Part shown: positions 57,982 through 64,000 of the stretch, piece after piece
How the letters are laid out: each line of letters opens with the position of its first letter
Numbering within the stretch: the first letter of the stretch is position 1
Assembly (NCBI GenBank): GCA_033032175.1
Contig: CM065310.1
Location: 2,976,001 to 3,040,000, forward strand
Direction of reading: 5' to 3'
DNA from: Saturnia japonica
Lineage: Eukaryota; Arthropoda; Insecta; Lepidoptera; Saturniidae
DNA length: 64,000 nucleotides
Notes under the pieces: generated by a model
Database searches by the model: none
Seen by the model: only the letters and a program-made list of their open reading frames with translations
Told to the model about the DNA's origin: nothing
Translations under genes and position numbers: made by a program

Positions 57982-60900
57982 CTCTTGCCTCTGTATTTCT
58001 CCGATATTCGATTTTCCTGTACATTTTAAATGTCAGTCGAAATTTTAAAGCCAAACGAATGTGTTATTACCTATAATTATTATTGATAAAATAAAACATG
58101 GTTCTATAATTATTTTGAAACTCTTTCATTTATTACACCATCCTTATAGAAACATTGCTTTCACAGATAATAAACACCCACTTTTGCTAACCATATTACA
58201 CAAAGTTATATTACATTAAACTTTAAAATGTCTATGATGATAGGTTATGACTCGTGACCTACCGATGTTCTTAACACAGTAGAATAATTGCTTTTCAGCA
58301 ATACAATATAGCAATAAAAACAAAAACTTCGTCGGGTCAAAATTTTTACTATTAAAAAATAAATATACTCATTTTAAATGCGTGACATAATAATAAATAA
58401 AAACAAATGAAAGATAAGAACCGCTTCCCTTCAAACTGAAATTCATAACATATCGCTCATTTACGTCAAGTTTTACATAAATCAAAAAGGATAACTTTTG
58501 ATTACGATTTATAGAATTTTTCCATTCGCAAACACTAAATTTTTATAAATTCTAATTCTAATTCTGTCAGTATGAGTTCTGTTGTTTATAAATCGTGTGT
58601 ATGAGTGTCTGTCTGTGGCATCGTAGCTCCTAAACGGCGGCTGCACCGATTTTGATAATTTTTTTAATAACGTTGACTCATTAAAAGAAAATAAATTAAA
58701 ATTTTAAATCGATTCTATTGCCAAATATTCAACTGAAAACTGCTCGTTTTTAATAAATACCATCCTGAGATATTCGTTATATGAGCGATATGTGATTCTA
58801 ATTACACACACTGTATATAAATATTATAATAAACAAAATTGGTAACATCTCTCACTGTACCTGCATTTATATTATCTTATTTTTATATACTAATTACAAA
58901 CCAACAAACATTGCGCTTCGTTTCCAAAAACCGTTATTACCTTTCAACTGTGGCAAGAAGTTATCTTCTTTATAAAAAAAAAATAATAATAATTTACCAT
59001 ACAGCAAAATCATCTTAATTCTTTTTACATAGTTTTCAGTAAATGCAGCGATCATATTCTTTTTATATATAAATGAAAATTAGTATTCTATAGTAAAAGT
59101 GGCGTAGGCGTAAATAATAATTTCCTTATAAAATACTCAGAAATAATACATGAACAAATTCAAAACAATAACATTTATACTTATGTCTTTAAACAGATGG
59201 TCAAATAGAATCTTGTTTTGACACACAAGTCAACAAGTATCTAACACGCCCATTAAAAAAAAAAAACTCCAATGGTAACTCGGTAAGGCGTAATAGGAAT
59301 GGTTTTATTACTATTTATGAAAATCATATACAAACCACCTTTATAACATAATAATTAATTAACCTAAATTGCACTAACTAGTTTATAGTTTTACCGATGT
59401 TACTTGAACATAGTCACGGTAAACACAGTGAATGTGGGAGCGTTTACTGAATGGGCGTAATTCCACTTACCAAGTATGCGTATTTTTTAAACGCCTCAGT
59501 AAACGAACATATTGTGTCGAAATACGTATGCACAAAGCAGTTGTCTCTCATCCTTTTGTTTTCAGTTAATTTTGAAATACAATTTAAATTTAAAATAATA
59601 ACAAAAATAACGTCAAATAATAAAATCCAACGCACAGTAAAAATGTGGTTTGTCGCGTTTATAGATAATACAAGTTTGTTATTTATTAAGTTTTAGAATC
59701 ATTTATTGCCAGATATTTTTTTTAAATTACAATATTATAAATAAATATTTCGATACACGCTATGAATAACATAGTAACTTATTTAGCGCTGGCTTTATGA
59801 AGAGCCGTTTTAAAAAAAAGTAAGTATTTTTTTATATTAATGATTTCACTCAAGTAATAATGGATTATATCAGTTTTAGAGATAAGCCTTTAAAATTCAA
59901 ATATATCGTTTTCATTTAAATGGATACCGTAATCGTTAGTATAATAATATAGTATCTATCATTTACAAATGTCAAATTCAAAATAAACATAAAATTATGA
60001 AAATTTGCTCGAGCAATTGGTCTTGAAACAACAGTGTATTTTAGTATATTTTGCTTTATAACCTGTGTAAATATACAATTAATTAAATATAAAAACTAAA
60101 TTGAATAAGTGATAAAATTAGAAACATAAATTAATTAATAGAAAAAACATTTTTGTTCAGTTTAACATCTTGGGAAAGTTATGAGCGAAAATTAAAACAA
60201 TCTTTTCTAACTTACGGCCTTATCATTCTGAAGTGTTAGTATTTGTTTACCTGTCGACATTAAGGAGTAGGTTGCAAATAAGTCAAAGCCTGACATTGGT
60301 TAATGCATGGGTTAAATAAATATGACTAATTAATGCTATAGATAGACAATTCCTTTTTAAATATTTACAGATTTTAATGCGCAGATAGAAATGATGTAAT
60401 AACTATTATAAAATAAAGTTTTAACGAAATCTATTTGGATCTATTCTCGCAGCTTTGTCACAAATAATGCAGCATTATGAAATAAACGGAATCTCTACCA
60501 GAATAATTATCTTTATCAAACAAAGTATTTTGTAATTTTGTAACAAAACAATATGAATTTATCTCTCGATGTAAGTAAGATATTTAAATAATACTACATG
60601 CCAGTACAAATGCTTTAGTATCGTTTAACAAAACCATTTTAAACTGTATTTTAATTTAAATTGTTTGTAACATACTATGATCGCTAATAAATTATTATTA
60701 ACTATATTATATGAATTTGGTACAACCTAGCAAATTCCATTAAAGATACTAATGAAATTCGCGCCTTCAGTAAATCTCCCGTTAATTTTATCTACATAAT
60801 AAATAGAATTATTTAATGAACACTCACCATGCACGATCAAATAACCAGTAATTGTATCTTATATTTAATTTAATACATATTTCCATTGAATTTAGCAGAA

Positions 60901-61150
60901 TTAAAACTGTGCTGTACACGAACGGCAGTGAGCTGATATAATATATAATTCTTGCGATAAAATAATGCAACTTCTTAACTTTACTTTCGTTTATATATTA
61001 AGGGGGCGTTTTTCTATAGTAATATAAATTTATACATTACTCGCCGCTCTGAATATAGCCGCACGCCCGCCCGCGCACTCCCCTCCACCCGCTTTGAACA
61101 GGGCGCTGCACTGTGTATTAGTGTGAGTGATACAAACGTACATGAAACAC
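57982..61150. other. AT-rich non-coding stretch, no gene recognised
   Basis: Reading frames here (for example 59444-59696) are short and overlap on both strands, without recognisable protein features. A repeat-like CTGTCTGTGGCATCGTAGCT block lies at 58605-58625. A short GC-rich patch at 61045-61110 could be regulatory. Part of this may be 3' untranslated sequence or intron of genes outside the window. Confidence 0.4.
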
Positions 61151-61159
61151 TACAGTACC

Positions 61160-61428
61160 TAGGGTTGCCAACTTTTTTTCTATCAAATATAGTATTTTCG
61201 ATACTATAACTTGAACAAAAAATAAATATTTTAATTTATAAAGGAATATTTTTTCCTGATTTATAGACAGATATTGCCAGATAATCAAATTGACATTGAC
61301 ATACAAAATCTCGTTCCGAAAGAGACAAAGCCTGCGGCCTAAAAATATAGTAGTTTCGCCTACTATACATATATATTTTTTTAGAAATATAGTAGTCGGA
61401 CGTCTAATATAGTAGGGTTGGCAACCAT
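61160..61428. mobile_element. Possible MITE with GGTTGCCAAC inverted ends
   Basis: AGGGTTGCCAAC at 61161-61172 is answered by GGTTGGCAACC near 61417-61427 on the other strand. Both ends are followed inside by TATAGTA repeats. The TIR is short and no target duplication is clear. Confidence 0.45.
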
Positions 61429-62167
61429 AACTATACCGTGCGCAAGCGCAAACTTGCGGCTATGAACGGAGCGGCCAAAAAGATTAGCGATAACTGAATA
61501 TATCACTGGACAATAATTGTACTAACCATTAGTTTACAAGGAATCTAGTCAGATTATAAACTATCAGTAGATTGTGAGCAGACACAAATAATTTATAAAA
61601 TGATTAGTGTCCAGTTCACAATCTATCAACAGTTTACAATCTGTATGGATTGTTTATAAACTAACGGATCATAAAAATATCCGATGGCATATACATACAC
61701 AATGCATACAATATTGTTTGTAAATAGTTTTATATTATTCAGAGTGTTAGGAAGTGCGTAAAGTTCCGCTATGATTCAGACTGAAGGGCATTTGGCACAT
61801 TACGTGTTCCAACTCAGTCCTCAAAAGTACGAGGAACCTTATTACGGAGGCCTTAGGACTGCAGCCCTTTTGGTTTTGATTTACATAGTTATAAGCCGTA
61901 GTGGCAACTGAATATGAAAGTTATTTGTAGTAAAACAATTCGTGGATAAGTCGCAGTGACTCGATAACCTATTTTTCCAGTTTATTAAACTAGAATTAAG
62001 TCAAATTAAATGAAATAAACATCATAGCCTCTGATTATTATTAGCTTAGAATGAATTTAATCTTATGAAGCCTATACAAATAATGATAGAAATTCGATAA
62101 TCCTATTCGATGAAAATATCATATTGGGTACGTTCGCACAACTGTCAACGTTCCCAGATAATATAAT

Positions 62168-62300
62168 TTAACGGGCGGGCCTCGTGGCTTAGTGGTAGCA
62201 ATCATAACAACGAGAGGTTTCGGGTTCGATTCCCGCCCACGACTGACTTTTGTATGACGAGCATAATTGCTTGTCTGGATGTTATAGTAATCAGTTATTT
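62168..62300 (+). repeat. tRNA-derived SINE head (or tRNA-like sequence)
   Basis: A near-consensus A box GTGGCTTAGTGG (62184-62195) and B box GGGTTCGATTCCC (62221-62234) with a T-arm-like stem lie in tRNA-like spacing. The 5' and 3' arms do not pair into a full acceptor stem, and a non-tRNA tail (CTTTTGTATGACGAGCATAA) follows. I favour a well-preserved SINE over a functional tRNA. 61430-62167 and 62301-63165 show nothing else. Confidence 0.55.
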
Positions 62301-63169
62301 AATTCCTATAATACGAACTTTGTTTAGTTTGGTATTAAATAGCCGTGAGTAGTATGCTGTCCCAACATTAATTATTAAGTAGGTATATGATATTAATTTT
62401 AAATACATATTTCGAAGAATTTATTTAGCATTTCCGAACGGTAAATGTTTATATTTATTGATTTGACACTGTGGTTTATAATATTATACATAATTAAATT
62501 ATAATTTTACATCCTACTTGCAAATAATTTAAAATCATTTTCTATTTTAATAGGCTGAATATGAAATTGACATGGTAGTACGGTATATCTCAAAATATCC
62601 GTTTCTTATGTTCATAAAATTAAAATGTAAATATCGTCGTCATAAAAGTCGAGGTAAGTAAGTCACATTTTCCTAAAATAGTTTTAAAGGAACAATTTTT
62701 TTTTTAATTCCGTTATTGAAACCATCTTCAAAGTCTTCAAATGCAATAAATTAATTTACATAAATCTGTGAATAAAGAAACACGATCCTTATTGTTGGAT
62801 ACACAAAAAAAATTGTACTCAATAATCTTCACTTTCAAAACAATATATCTATTGATCTATTTTTAAAAATAACATCGGCATATATAACGGCATAGACAAT
62901 CGGACAGTAAAAAAATGTAGTTGAAATTTATCATCCTAATATTATAATAATCATTCAATCAATTGTGAAATAATATTGATTTATATTTTTAATTTAATAA
63001 ATAAGATCGAATATGATGTGCTGTTCTTCATACATGTCAAATTAAACACCAATAACAGCGTATGACGTCATTTGTGTGTAAGCGAAAGTCGTTACCCAAT
63101 TGGTGCGTTGAGCTCACGGCTTTTGTTTCCTTATAATTTTTTGTGTTTATTTATTACTGGGATCCTAGC

Positions 63170-63295
63170 CAAGTTGCTTTTCTACAATCGTTAACGCTAA
63201 CGAAAACGAAAAAAATGTATGGATTTGAAATATCTCAACGTTAAATCACGTGATTAGATATTATACATTGTAAAAATTCAACTTAGCTAGGCCTT
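63170..63295. mobile_element. Palindromic MITE family M, copy 2
   Basis: CCTAGCCAAGTTGC.TTTCTACAAT at the left and ...CAACTTAGCTAGG at the right match copy 1 at 57806-57981, again with AATCACGTGATT in the middle (63244-63255). Confidence 0.7.
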
Positions 63296-63630
63296 CTGAT
63301 CCCACGTACGACGTAACGCGCTCTGCGGTATCCTTCGCGCGGAAATTTCAAACTGTATACGTTTAGTTACGTTGTTACGTATTTTAAGTACTCACAATGC
63401 GATATTTATGTGAATTTATATTTTTCCTAGCTTTATAAATACATAATGATTCATAATTAATTTCTTTTTAAAAGTTGTCCGGTTACCTGTTACCAAAGAA
63501 TTACTTAAAGAGTTATGTAAACATATACATATTCCAACCCCCTTTCCCCCCATGATGTTTTTATTCAACAATACTGCACAGTAAAAATTCCACTAAATTT
63601 TACACTAGCGTAGAGTCCTGCGTACTTGCA

Positions 63631-63791
63631 TCACTTCCACGCTAGTTTGAGCATCTTCCTCGAAGCGAAGTACTTCGTAGCGTAAGTGGCGACTATCAGC
63701 GCGCCTAGTACTAGCGTGATCAAGTAGTAATCGAAGTCGTCCTTCAAGAGATCAAACGTTTTCGACGGCGCCACCCGCGTGTAGAATAAAT
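63631..63791 (-). CDS. Terminal exon of an unidentified membrane protein gene (partial)
   Basis: On the minus strand, the acceptor ATATTTTCCACAG (complement of 63792-63804) opens a frame that completes a split codon with two bases, runs 52 codons and ends at TGA (63633-63631). The sequence has a short leader (YTRVAPSKTFDLLKDDFDYY), one hydrophobic membrane span of about 20 residues (LITLVLGALIVATYATKYF) and a basic tail (SRKMLKLAWK), the layout of a type I membrane protein with a short cytosolic end. Codon use is GC-rich at third positions, unlike the flanks. I do not recognise the family. The remaining exons lie beyond the right edge; 63805-64000 is intron. Confidence 0.65.
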
Positions 63792-64000
63792 CTGTGGAAA
63801 ATATTATAATATCACTGTATCACACATATCGCAAAATGTAGGAATTACAAAAACCCATAATTTTTTAATTGAAATTACTAAAAGCCCACTATAATTTTTT
63901 TTATTTCATTAAATTACATATACAAGGGGATTCGATTAATTCAGTTTATAGAATTGCAATTATTTTGGCCTAATTTAATTATGAAGACCATATTATGTAA

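Noticed and set aside
62168..62300. Functional tRNA gene
   Set aside because: A and B boxes are good, but the acceptor arms do not pair and a SINE-like tail follows.
1..64000. CRISPR array, operon or prokaryotic defence system
   Set aside because: Introns, SINEs, LTR and Tc1/mariner elements show eukaryotic DNA, and no regularly spaced repeats of CRISPR type were seen.

Overview
This is a eukaryotic, AT-rich, intron-containing stretch of an insect genome, most probably a moth or butterfly. The evidence is many copies of lepidopteran-type dispersed repeats (tRNA-headed SINEs, Helitron-like elements ending in CTAGT, mariner and Tc1 relics, a BEL/Pao retrotransposon) and short-exon genes separated by repeat-filled introns. 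No bacterial feature, CRISPR array or operon is present. The order was not determined by any search.

Layout. 1-12.8 kb: gene-free, a mosaic of SINEs, Helitron-like copies, a 540-bp MITE with 32-bp terminal inverted repeats (TIRs) and a decayed mariner. 12.84-14.34 kb (minus): an intronless gene for a 501-residue membrane-anchored protein that looks like an ATP-grasp enzyme but lacks the usual metal-binding residues. 14.5-18.6 kb: mostly non-coding. 18.66-19.73 kb (minus): intronless FAM185A-like gene (DUF4097 family). 19.8-24.6 kb: LINE 3' fragment, a decayed Tc1-like element inside a set of iterated 20-bp motifs, other repeats.

24.67-55.98 kb (plus): one gene, TTI1 (TELO2-interacting protein 1), rebuilt as 18 exons whose reading frame is continuous across all 17 junctions (3351 nt, 1116 residues plus stop). 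Its introns hold most of the transposons: an intact antisense BEL/Pao element with two apparently identical 225-bp LTRs and a 5-bp target duplication (intron 6), a nearly intact Tc1-like element broken by one frameshift (intron 9), a mariner relic and a candidate solo LTR (intron 12), a SINE with an internal 55-bp tandem repeat (intron 14), and a hAT-type MITE interrupted by a Helitron-like copy (intron 16).

56-64 kb: long non-coding stretches with two related palindromic MITEs, a tRNA-derived SINE head and, at the right edge, the last exon (minus strand) of an unidentified gene encoding a C-terminal membrane segment. A weaker candidate last exon lies at 56.1-56.3 kb (minus), tail to tail with TTI1.

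The genes do not form a pathway. TTI1 is a housekeeping co-chaperone for PI3K-like kinases, FAM185A is poorly characterised, and the ATP-grasp-like gene is the most unusual coding sequence here. I found no clearly new multi-gene system. The best leads are the ATP-grasp-like predicted pseudoenzyme, the very young BEL/Pao insertion, and several small repeat architectures.
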